From DASZBX01 sp035943635 (GTDB lineage: Bacteria > Actinomycetota > Actinomycetes > Streptomycetales > Catenulisporaceae): 64,000 nucleotides of DNA. Below, in pieces: positions 25,301 to 33,448 of this stretch. The translations under genes and the position numbers were made by a program. The stretch's first letter is position 1. Every line of letters begins with the position of its first letter. The DNA lies in NCBI GenBank assembly GCA_035943635.1, contig DASZBX010000083.1, positions 1 through 64,000 on the forward strand, written 5' to 3'. The notes beneath the pieces are model-generated. The model was not told the origin of the DNA and did no database searches. It was given only the letters and a program-made list of their open reading frames with translations.

Positions 25301-28300
25301 CGACTTCGAGGGCGAACAGGGCCGGTTGGGCGTACCCGGTCTGGTCGAGCAGGCCGTCGTCGGCGGTCCCGAACACCACCTCGGCCAGCGGGCGGCCGAG
25401 CTGCGGGTCGAGTAGGGCCGCGGCGGCGTCGAAGGCCCGGGCGAACGCGGGGTACGCGGCGTACAGCTCACGGCCCATGCCGACCCGCTGCGAACCCTGG
25501 CCGGTGAACAGGAACGCGAGCGAACCCGCGGGTCCGGCGGCGCCGCGCACCAGATCGGGCGCGGTCCGGCCGGCCGCGAGGGCGTCGAGCCCCTCGCCGG
25601 GCCGGGCCAGGACGACGGCCCGGTAGTCGTGCGTCTCGCGAGTGGTGACCAGCGAGTAGGCCAGGTCGGTGGGTTTCGCGGACAGGGCCGGGTCGAGCTC
25701 GGCGGCCAGGCGCGCGGCCTGCTCGCGCAGGGCGGCCTCGCTGCCCGCGGAGAGGACCAGCGGGATGACCGGCGCGTTGGAGTCGGCGGTCGGCGTGGCG
25801 TCGGTCTCGGCATCGGCGTCGGTCGGCGCGGTGGTCGGCGCGGCTTCCAGGATCGTGTGCGCGTTGGTGCCGCTGATCCCGAAGGAGGAGACCGCGGCGC
25901 GGCGCGGGCGGCCGGTGTCCGGCCAGTCGCGGGCCTCGGCCAGCACCTCGACCGCGCCCGCGGTCCAGTCGACGTGGGTGGACGGCGTGCCGGCGTGCAG
26001 GGAGCGCGGCAGGACGCCGTGCTGCATCGCCAGGACCATCTTCATCACGCCCGCGACACCGGCCGCGGCCTGGGTGTGGCCGATGTTCGACTTGACGGTG
26101 CCCAGGTACAGCGGGTGGCCGTTGTCCTCGGCGCGCTCGGCGCCGTAGGTGGCCAGCAACGCCTGGGCCTCGATCGGGTCGCCGAGCACGGTACCGGTGC
26201 CGTGGCCTTCGACCGCGTCCACGTCCTGCGCGCCGAGGTGCGCGTCGGCCAGCGCCTGGCGGATGACCCGCTGCTGGGAGGGGCCGTTGGGGGCGGTCAG
26301 GCCGTTGGAGGCGCCGTCCTGGTTCACGGCCGAGCCGCGGACCAGGGCCAGGACCGGGTGTCCGTGGCGCCGGGCGTCGCTGAGCCGTTCGAGCAGCAGC
26401 ACGCCGACGCCCTCGCCCCAGCCGGTGCCGTCGGCGTCGTCGGCGTAGGCCTTGCAGCGGCCGTCCCCGGCCAGGCCCTGCTGGCGGGAGAACCCGGCGA
26501 AGATCCCGGTGTTCGCCATGATCGTCGCGCCGCCGGCCACGGCCATCGTGCACTCGCCGCGGCGCAGGGCCTGCGCCGCGAGGTGCAGCGCGACCAGGGA
26601 GGAGGAGCAGGCGGTGTCCAGGGTGACCGCGGGGCCCTCGAAACCGAAGGTGTAGGCCAGCCGGCCGGAGGCGATGCTGGAGGCGTAGCCGGTCACCAGG
26701 TGGCCTTCCAGGCCGGTCACGTCGGTGCCCGGGCCGATGCCGTACCCGGAGGTGGCCGCGCCGATGAACACTCCGGCCCGGCTGCCGCGCAGGGACAGCG
26801 GCGCGATCCCGGCCCGTTCCAGCGCCTCCCAGGTGACCTGGAGCAGCAGCCGCTGTTGCGGGTCCATCGCCAGGGCCTCGCGCGGGCTGATCCCGAAGAA
26901 GGCGGCGTCGAACGCGTCGGCGTCGTGGATGAACCCGCCGACCGGGGCGTAGTCCAGGCCGTCGGCGACCGGGATGGACTCCCAGCCGCGGTTGGTCGGG
27001 AAGCCGGAGATGGCGTCGGTGCCGGAGTCCAGCAGCCGCCAGTAGTCCTCGGGGCTGCTCACCCCGCCGGGCAGGCGGCAGGCCATCGAGACGATCGCGA
27101 TCGGGTCGTCGATGTCCGCGGTCGTGCTCGCGGTGGCGGGGACGGCCGGTGCGATGGTGCGGGCCTGGTCGCCGCCGAGCTGGGTGTCGAGCAGGTCGGC
27201 CAGCACGGCCGGGGTCGGGTGGTCGAAGACCAGGGTGGCCGGCAGGCGCAGCCCGGTCGCCGCGGCCAGCCGGTTGCGCAGCTCGACCGCGGTCAGCGAG
27301 TCGAAGCCGAGCCCCTTGAAGGCGCGGGTGGCCGGGATCGCGGCGGCCGAGCCGTGGCCGAGCACGACGGCGGCCTGGACCTTGATCAGGTCGGTCAGGG
27401 CCTTGATGCGCTCGTCGTGGTCCAGGCCGGCCAGCGCTTGAGCCAGGCCGCCGGATGCCGCGGTGGCCGCGCCGCGCGCGGCGGTCCGGGTCGCGGTGGA
27501 CTTGACCAGGGCGCGCAGCGGGGCCGGGACGCCGGCGGCCCGGGTCGACGCCTGCAGGGCGCTGATGTTCAGGGCGAGGGCGACCGGGTTGGCGTGGCCG
27601 AGGCCGAGCGCGGTGTCGAACTGGGCCAGGGCCTGGTCCGGGGGCAGGGCGGGCACGCCGGTGGCCGCCATCCGTTCCACCGCGGCCGGGTCCAGGGCGG
27701 TGACCATGCCGGTGGTCCACGGGCCCCAGGCGATCGAGGTGCCCGGCAGTCCGGCGGCGCGGCGCTCGCGCATCAGCGCGTCCAGGTAGGCGTTGGCCGC
27801 GGCGTAGTTGCCCTGGCCCGGGGCGCCGAGGGTGGCGGAGATCGAGGAGTAGCAGACGAACCAGGCCAGGTCGGCCCCGGCCTGCGCGCAGGCGGTGTGC
27901 AGGTGGTGCGCACCGTCGGCCTTCGGACCCCAGACCGTGGCCAGCCGGTCGGGGGTGAGCGCGTGGATCGGGGCGTCGTCGAGAACCCCGGCGGTGTGGA
28001 TGACCGCGGTCAGCGGGTGCGCCGGGTCGATTCCGGCGATCACCGCGGCCACCTGGGCGTAGTCGGCCACGTCGCACGCGGCGACCTCGGCCTCGGCGCC
28101 GAGCGCGGTCAGCTGGGTGAGCGCGGCGCGGCCGGTCTCGCTGGCCCGGCCGGAGCGGGAGAGCAGCAGGAAGCGGGTGGCGCCGTACTGCCGGGCGAGG
28201 TGTTCGGCGGTGGCCAGGCCCAGGGCTCCGGTGCCGCCGGTGATCAGGACCGTGCCGGCCGGGTCCAGCGGGGCCGGGACGGTCAGGACCAGCTTGCCGA

Positions 28301-31300
28301 TCGTGCGCGCCTGGGACAGGTACCGCAGGGCTTCCCTGCCCTGGGACAGCGGGAGCGCGGTGACGTGCGGCGGAATCAGGGTGCCGTCATCGAACAGCGG
28401 CGCCAGTTCGCCGTACATCGCGGCGATCCGCCCGGGGCCGGCCTCCATGAGGTCAAAGGCCTGATAGGCCACGCCCTGGTGGTCGGCGGCGACCTGGGCG
28501 GCGTCGCGGATGTCGGCCTTGCCCATCTCCACGAACCGGCCGCCCGGGACCAGCAGGCGAAGGGAAGCGTCGATGAATTCTCCGGCCAGGCAGTCGAGAA
28601 CCACCTCAACGCCGACGCCGTCAGTGGCCTGACGGAAAGACTGCTCGAACTCAGTCGTGCGCGAATCGGCGATGTGTGCGTCATCGAGGCCTGCGTCACG
28701 CAGCGCCGGCCACTTGGCCCGGGACGCGGTCGCGAACACCTCAGCACCCAGATGACGCGCGATCCGCACGGCCATCTGCCCGACGCCACCGGCGGCGGCG
28801 TGCACGAGCACCCGGTCTCCGGCCTTGACCTGCGCGAGGTCGTGCAGGGCGTACCAGGCGGTCAGCGCGGCCATCGGCGTTCCCGCGGCCCGATCGAACG
28901 ACCAGCCCGCCGGGACCCGGCCGACCAGCGCCCGCCCGGCCACGACCACCGGGCCGAACCCGCCGTGCCACAGACCCATCACCCGGTCGCCCGCAACCAG
29001 ATCCGCGACACCCGGACCGGTCTCCAGCACGACGCCCGCGCCCTCGGAGCCCATCCGGGCGTCCGGGTCCGGGTACTCGCCCAGGCCGACCAGCACGTCA
29101 CGGAAGTTCAGGCCCGCCGCGCGAATCCCGATCCGCACCTCGCCCTCGGCCAGCTCACCGGCCAGGACCTGCGGGTCTTCGACCGCCGAGACCGAGTCGA
29201 GCGTGCCGTCGGAGCCGGCGGCCAGATGCCAGCCCGGGCGCATGATCAGCGCGCCGGGCCCGCCCGCCCGCACCAGCCGGCCGACCAGGACCCGGCCGGA
29301 GCGTACGAGGACCTGCCACTCCCCCGCCGCCCGAGCCCGGGCCACCAGGGCCGCGAGCCACGCGGCGTCGACCGCGCCGTCCACGTCGACCAGGACCATG
29401 CGGCCCGGGTGCTCACGCTCGGCCGCCCGCACCAGACCCCAGACCGAGGCGGCCTTGGTGTCCACGGCGCCGCCGATCCCGCCGAACGCGCCCACGATCC
29501 CGGCCGAACCGCTCGCCGACACCGCTCCCCGCGTCACCACGGCCAGGCAGCCTTCGAATACCTCCTGCGAAACCCACGGCGAGACGACCGCGAGCGCGGC
29601 CTCGGCGTCGGCCGATTCCGGGGCCCAGACCACGACCGGCGCGTCCGGCCGGGTCCCGGCCAACTCGACCAGGTCCGCGGCGATCGAGGAGACCTCGGTC
29701 AGCAGCGGAGTGGCGCCGAGCAGCACGCACTCGGAGCCGGCCTCCGGTTCGGCCTCGCCTTCGATCCAGGGCACCCATTCGAGTGCGTACACGTCACCCG
29801 CGCTCGGCGCGGCGGCCGAGACCGCCGACTGCGAGACGGCCCGGGTGTTGATCGAGTCGATGGCGGCGACCGGGCGGCCGGCCTCGTCGGCCAGCAGCAC
29901 GGCGATCGAGCCGTGGGCGCCGGGCCGCAGGCGGGCCCGCAGCGCGGTGGCGCCGGTCGCGAACAGCCGGGCCCCGGACCAGGCGAACGGAAGCCGCGCC
30001 TCCTGCTGATCCTGGGACTGGTCGGCGGCCGCGAGCACGGTGTGCAGGGCCGAGTCGAACAGGGCCGGGTGCAGTCCGTAGGCCGTGACGTCGGTGTCGG
30101 CGGGCAGCGCGACCTCGGCGTAGAGGTCGTCGCCGGCGCGCCACACGGCCCGCAGACTGCGGAACACCGGCCCGTAGCCGAATCCGGCCTCGGTGAAGCG
30201 GTCGTAGAAGCCTTCGATGTTCACCGGCGTGGCGCCGGCCGGCGGCCAGACCAGCAGGTCCGTCTCGGGCGCGGCGGCCGCGGTGTCCGGGCGGACGGCG
30301 CCGGAGGCGTGGCGCACCCATTCGCCGCCGTCGCCGCCGGCCTGGGCGTAGACCGCGACCGCGCACTCGCCGGACTCGTCCGGGGCGTCGACCTGGATCT
30401 GCACCCGGACGCCGCCGGAGGTCGCGGGCACCACGAGCGGTACTTCGAGGGTCAGTTCCTCCACCACACCGCAGCCGACCTCGTCGCCGGCGCGCACGAC
30501 CATGTCGACCAGCGCGGTGCCGGGCACGACGACCGCGCCGTGCACGGTGTGCTGGGTCAGCCAGGGTACTGACGACAGGGACAGGCGGCCGGCGAGCACG
30601 CAGCCGCCCGAGGCGGCCAGCTGCACCGAGGCGCCGACCAGGGCGTGGTCCACGCCGGTCAGCCCGAGGCCGGCCACGTCGCCGCTCACCCGGCCCGCCT
30701 TCGGCCAGAACCGCCGGCGCTGGAACGCGTACGTCGGCAGGTCCACCGGGCGCCCGCCCGGCTGGACCTGGGCCCAGTCGACTGAAGCGCCGCGCACCCA
30801 GGCCGCGGCCAGGGCATCGAGCAGGGTCTCGGCCTCGTCCCGGCCCGCGCGGGCGGCCGCGGCGAACGCGACGTCGTCGGCGTCCAGGCAGCTGTGCGCC
30901 AGCGCGGTGAGCACGCCGTCGGGGCCGAGTTCGAGGAAGGTGCGGGCGCCGGCCGCGTAGGCGGCGGCGATCCCGTCGGCGAAGCGCACGGCGGCGCGCA
31001 CGTGCTCGACCCAGTAGTCGGCGGTGGCGATCTCCGGGCCGGCGATCTGGCCGGTGACGTTCGAGACCACCGGGATCTGCGGCTCGTTCCAGTCCAGGCC
31101 CTCGATCTGGGCCCGGAACTCGGCGAGCATCGGCTCCATCAGCGCGGAGTGGAACGCGTGCGAGACGGCCAGTTTCTTGGTCTTGCGGCCCTGCGCGGCC
31201 AACTGCTCGGCGACCTTGGTCACGGCCGCTTCGGTGCCGGAGAGGACCACGGACTGCGGGCCGTTGATCGCGGCGATGTCAGCGCCCTCGGTCAGCAGCG

Positions 31301-33416
31301 GCAGGACCTCGTCCTCAGAGGCCTGCACCGCGATCATCACGCCGCCGGCCGGCAGGGCCTGCATCAGGCGGCCGCGGGCGGTCACCAGCGTGCAGGCGTC
31401 CTCCAGCGACAGGACGCCGGCCGCGTGCGCGGCGGCTATCTCGCCGATCGAGTGGCCCAGGAGCACGTCCGGGGTGACGCCCCAGGATTCCAGCGTCCGC
31501 AGCAGGGCGACCTCGACGGCGAACAGAGCAGGCTGGGCGAACCCGGTCTGCTCCAACAGTCCCGGATCGTCCGCTGCGAAGACGATGGATGCCAACGGCC
31601 GTTCCAATCCTCGGTCAAGGTGCTTGCACACCTCATCAAACGCCGCCGCGAAGACCGGGAACACCCCATAAAGCACCCGTCCCATCCCCACACGTTGGGC
31701 CCCTTGCCCCGTGAACAGCAGCGCGAGCCCGCCCTCGGAGACCGAGCCGGTGACAACCCCCTGAGTCGTTTCGCCCTGGGCGAAGCCGCGCAGCCGCTGC
31801 TTGAGCGCCTCCGGGTCCCGGCCGACGACCACGGCCCGGTCCTGGTGGGCGGCCCGGCCGACCGCGAGGGTGTGCGCGAGGTCGAGCGGGTCGGGCGCCT
31901 CGGCCCGGTCCAGGTGGACGGCCAGCTCGCCGGCCTGGGCGCGCAGGGCGTCCTCGCCGCGGCCGGACAGCACCCAGGCGACCGGGCCGGACCCGGTCGC
32001 GCGCTCCGGCTGCTCGGCCGGGGTGTCTGCGGGGTCCGGGCCTTCGATGATCACGTGCGCGTTGGTGCCGCTGACCCCGAACGAGGACACCGCGGCCCGG
32101 CGCGGACGCCCGGTCTCCGGCCACGGCCGCGACTGCGCGGCCAGTTCCAGCGACCCGCCGGACCAGTCGACCTTGCTGGTCGGCTGCTCGCCGTGCAGGG
32201 ACGCGGGGACCACGCCGTGCCGCATCGCCTCGATCATCTTGATGATGCCGGCTACGCCCGCAGCGCCCTGAGTGTGCCCGATGTTGGACTTGACCGAGCC
32301 GAGCAGCAGCGGCCGGCCGGCCGCGCGGTCCCGGCCGTAGGTCGCGATCAGGGCCTGGGCCTCGATCGGGTCGCCGAGCACCGTGCCGGTGCCGTGCGCC
32401 TCGATCACGTCCACGTCCGCGCCGGTCAGTCCGGCCCCGGCCAGGGCCTGGCGGATCACCCGCTGCTGCGAGGGGCCGTTCGGGGCGGTCAGGCCGTTGG
32501 ACGCGCCGTCCTGGTTGACCGCGCTGCCGCGCAGGATCGCGAGCACCTGGTGCCCGTTGCGCCGGGCGTCGGACAGGCGCTCGACCAGCAGCACGCCCAC
32601 TCCCTCGCCCCAGCCGGTGCCGTCGGCGCTCTCGGCGAACGGCTTGCACCGCCCGTCCGGGGCCAGGCCGCCCTGCCGGGAGAACTCGACGAAGGCGGTC
32701 GGGGTGGCCATCACGGCGACCCCGGCCGCGACCGCGAGCGAGCACTCCCGGGCGCGCAGTGCCTGGGCGGCCAGGTGCAGCGCGACCAGGGAGGAGGAAC
32801 ACGCCGTGTCGACGGTGACGGCCGGGCCCTGGAAGCCGAAGGTGTAGGAGATCCGGCCGGACACGACACTGCCGGCGTTGCCCGCCATCAGGTAGCCGTC
32901 CACGTCCTCGCCGGACTGCTGCAACACCGTCGCATAGTCCTGCATGTTGGTCCCGGCGAACACCGCGACCGGTTCGCCGCGCAGGCCGGCCGGGTCGATC
33001 CGGGCCCGTTCGAACGCCTCCCAGGTCCCTTCCAGCAGCAGCCGCTGCTGCGGGTCCATGGCCAGCGCCTCGCGCGGGCTGATCCCGAAGAACGCCGGGT
33101 CGAAGTCGGCCACGTCGTAGAGGAAGCAGCCCTGCGCGGTGTGCGAACTGCCGCCGTCCGCGCCGGGTTCGGCGCCGAGGCCGGCCAGGTCCCAGTTGCG
33201 GTCGGCCGGGAACGGGGCGACCGCGTCGGTGCCGGAGGCGACCAGCTCCCACAGGTCCTCCGGGGAGCGCACCCCGCCGGGGAACCGGCAGCTCATCGCG
33301 ATGATGGCGACCGGTTCGCGGGACCCGGCCTCCGCCTCGCGCAGCCGTTCGCGGGTCTCCTGCAGGTCGGCCGTCACCCGCTTGAGGTACTCGAAGAGCT
33401 TCTGCTCGTCAGCCAT
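22308..33416 (-). CDS. Modular type I polyketide synthase, modules 6-7 (gene D)
   Basis: A 3,702-residue bimodular synthase with the order docking helix, KS-AT-DH-ER-KR-ACP, KS-AT-KR-ACP, C-terminal docking domain. It carries the only enoylreductase in the window, so module 6 should leave a fully saturated two-carbon unit, and module 7 a hydroxyl. The start ATG at 33,416 is preceded by AAGGA at 7-nt spacing and begins MADEQKLFEYLKRVTADLQ, the common coiled-coil N-terminal docking type that fits the C-terminal tail of gene C. The C-terminus instead ends with LVDDLDADALVRMALEGSDF, a different docking class that matches the unusual N-terminus of gene E. The gap to gene C is 32 nt. Both ATs carry malonyl signatures and all catalytic residues I checked are present. 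Part of the module 6 AT and ER is less GC-rich than its surroundings. Confidence 0.97.
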   Translation of the reverse strand: MADEQKLFEYLKRVTADLQETRERLREAEAGSREPVAIIAMSCRFPGGVRSPEDLWELVASGTDAVAPFPADRNWDLAGLGAEPGADGGSSHTAQGCFLYDVADFDPAFFGISPREALAMDPQQRLLLEGTWEAFERARIDPAGLRGEPVAVFAGTNMQDYATVLQQSGEDVDGYLMAGNAGSVVSGRISYTFGFQGPAVTVDTACSSSLVALHLAAQALRARECSLAVAAGVAVMATPTAFVEFSRQGGLAPDGRCKPFAESADGTGWGEGVGVLLVERLSDARRNGHQVLAILRGSAVNQDGASNGLTAPNGPSQQRVIRQALAGAGLTGADVDVIEAHGTGTVLGDPIEAQALIATYGRDRAAGRPLLLGSVKSNIGHTQGAAGVAGIIKMIEAMRHGVVPASLHGEQPTSKVDWSGGSLELAAQSRPWPETGRPRRAAVSSFGVSGTNAHVIIEGPDPADTPAEQPERATGSGPVAWVLSGRGEDALRAQAGELAVHLDRAEAPDPLDLAHTLAVGRAAHQDRAVVVGRDPEALKQRLRGFAQGETTQGVVTGSVSEGGLALLFTGQGAQRVGMGRVLYGVFPVFAAAFDEVCKHLDRGLERPLASIVFAADDPGLLEQTGFAQPALFAVEVALLRTLESWGVTPDVLLGHSIGEIAAAHAAGVLSLEDACTLVTARGRLMQALPAGGVMIAVQASEDEVLPLLTEGADIAAINGPQSVVLSGTEAAVTKVAEQLAAQGRKTKKLAVSHAFHSALMEPMLAEFRAQIEGLDWNEPQIPVVSNVTGQIAGPEIATADYWVEHVRAAVRFADGIAAAYAAGARTFLELGPDGVLTALAHSCLDADDVAFAAAARAGRDEAETLLDALAAAWVRGASVDWAQVQPGGRPVDLPTYAFQRRRFWPKAGRVSGDVAGLGLTGVDHALVGASVQLAASGGCVLAGRLSLSSVPWLTQHTVHGAVVVPGTALVDMVVRAGDEVGCGVVEELTLEVPLVVPATSGGVRVQIQVDAPDESGECAVAVYAQAGGDGGEWVRHASGAVRPDTAAAAPETDLLVWPPAGATPVNIEGFYDRFTEAGFGYGPVFRSLRAVWRAGDDLYAEVALPADTDVTAYGLHPALFDSALHTVLAAADQSQDQQEARLPFAWSGARLFATGATALRARLRPGAHGSIAVLLADEAGRPVAAIDSINTRAVSQSAVSAAAPSAGDVYALEWVPWIEGEAEPEAGSECVLLGATPLLTEVSSIAADLVELAGTRPDAPVVVWAPESADAEAALAVVSPWVSQEVFEGCLAVVTRGAVSASGSAGIVGAFGGIGGAVDTKAASVWGLVRAAEREHPGRMVLVDVDGAVDAAWLAALVARARAAGEWQVLVRSGRVLVGRLVRAGGPGALIMRPGWHLAAGSDGTLDSVSAVEDPQVLAGELAEGEVRIGIRAAGLNFRDVLVGLGEYPDPDARMGSEGAGVVLETGPGVADLVAGDRVMGLWHGGFGPVVVAGRALVGRVPAGWSFDRAAGTPMAALTAWYALHDLAQVKAGDRVLVHAAAGGVGQMAVRIARHLGAEVFATASRAKWPALRDAGLDDAHIADSRTTEFEQSFRQATDGVGVEVVLDCLAGEFIDASLRLLVPGGRFVEMGKADIRDAAQVAADHQGVAYQAFDLMEAGPGRIAAMYGELAPLFDDGTLIPPHVTALPLSQGREALRYLSQARTIGKLVLTVPAPLDPAGTVLITGGTGALGLATAEHLARQYGATRFLLLSRSGRASETGRAALTQLTALGAEAEVAACDVADYAQVAAVIAGIDPAHPLTAVIHTAGVLDDAPIHALTPDRLATVWGPKADGAHHLHTACAQAGADLAWFVCYSSISATLGAPGQGNYAAANAYLDALMRERRAAGLPGTSIAWGPWTTGMVTALDPAAVERMAATGVPALPPDQALAQFDTALGLGHANPVALALNISALQASTRAAGVPAPLRALVKSTATRTAARGAATAASGGLAQALAGLDHDERIKALTDLIKVQAAVVLGHGSAAAIPATRAFKGLGFDSLTAVELRNRLAAATGLRLPATLVFDHPTPAVLADLLDTQLGGDQARTIAPAVPATASTTADIDDPIAIVSMACRLPGGVSSPEDYWRLLDSGTDAISGFPTNRGWESIPVADGLDYAPVGGFIHDADAFDAAFFGISPREALAMDPQQRLLLQVTWEALERAGIAPLSLRGSRAGVFIGAATSGYGIGPGTDVTGLEGHLVTGYASSIASGRLAYTFGFEGPAVTLDTACSSSLVALHLAAQALRRGECTMAVAGGATIMANTGIFAGFSRQQGLAGDGRCKAYADDADGTGWGEGVGVLLLERLSDARRHGHPVLALVRGSAVNQDGASNGLTAPNGPSQQRVIRQALADAHLGAQDVDAVEGHGTGTVLGDPIEAQALLATYGAERAEDNGHPLYLGTVKSNIGHTQAAAGVAGVMKMVLAMQHGVLPRSLHAGTPSTHVDWTAGAVEVLAEARDWPDTGRPRRAAVSSFGISGTNAHTILEAAPTTAPTDADAETDATPTADSNAPVIPLVLSAGSEAALREQAARLAAELDPALSAKPTDLAYSLVTTRETHDYRAVVLARPGEGLDALAAGRTAPDLVRGAAGPAGSLAFLFTGQGSQRVGMGRELYAAYPAFARAFDAAAALLDPQLGRPLAEVVFGTADDGLLDQTGYAQPALFALEVALYRLTESWGLVPDLLLGHSIGEIAAAHVAGVLSLADACTLVSARAGLMQALPAGGAMAAVEASEAEVLALLTEGVDIAAVNGPDAVVVSGAEAAVQALADAVRATGRKVKRLSVSHAFHSALMQPMLAEFGRAIADLDWRRARIPVVSNLTGLLAGDEISTPEYWVRHVREAVRYADAVAAARRFGARTFVELGPDGVLGAMAGQWLQDEDTAFAAALRPGRAEPDTIVRSLATAWSRGARADWAALLPGGRQVALPTYPFQGQSFWLKPTLPAAVATATAPATASDSEARFWDAVDRQDAAGFAATVCAGTGVDAAALGAVLPALTAWRRRSQIGSTLDRWRYAVAWQQQDAPSATDIPTGTWLLLTTPDRPLAELAEELGYQGVDLRTIDLDGENADRAALAAALRDGLAEQADGEEIAGVLSTLGLTRGELAAVPGLPRGTALTVALVQALADTGVTAPLWLLTRGAVGTGPGDPVRRAEQAQIWGLGRVLGLEQPGGFGGLIDLPEQADATAARRLAAALAHADTTGEDQLAIRPHAALAARLVRRPLDPDLGPDPAARWTPRGTVLVTGGTGALGAHVARWLAAGGAERLVLTSRRGPAAPGSDDLVADLRALGAEAVIVACDVADRAALAELLSAYPPNAVVHAAGATGVAALTDTTLDAFAEILRGKAAGAEHLDALLGDTPLDAFVLFSSIAGVWGSGGQAAYAAANAHLDALADARRARGLAATAVAWGPWAGTGMGAGEDADRHLARRGLAGMDPDLAVAALHAALGADETAVTVVDVDWARFAPGYTAERRRPLIESLAEVAAVLAAADEPARASDAAADLLRSLDGLSPDEQAAALVTLVREHAAAALGHRGLDEVGAHRPFKKSGFDSVSALELRNLLAKATGLRLPATVIYDHPTPTALGALLHRELVGPEPEDAGAEAGVRRALADLPLSRLRDAGLLDTLLELAGIRTAPLARAAAEPADLVDDLDADALVRMALEGSDF
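22527..27110 (-). other. PKS module 7: KS-AT(malonyl)-KR-ACP
   Basis: Gene D residues: KS Cys2270 (DTACSSS), with EGHGTGT in place of the usual EAHGTGT; AT Ser2725 (GHSIGE) and HAFH 2822-2825 (malonyl); KR with GVWGSGGQAAYAAAN, Tyr3417 and no LDD motif (HAAGATGVAAL), so A-type (L-hydroxyl expected); ACP Ser3587 in GFDSV. Confidence 0.9.
27162..33317 (-). other. PKS module 6: KS-AT(malonyl)-DH-ER-KR-ACP, fully reducing
   Basis: Gene D residues: KS Cys206 in DTACSSS; AT Ser656 in GHSIGE and HAFH 753-756 (malonyl); DH His956 (QHTVHGAVVVPG) and Asp1121 (HPALFDSALH); ER about 1385-1715 with GLNFRDVL and the nucleotide motif HAAAGGVGQMAVR near 1540; KR with GVLDD and Tyr1871; ACP Ser2040. Confidence 0.92.
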
Positions 33417-33448
33417 GGCGCGTTCCTTCTCTCGCTCGTGTCCGACCG

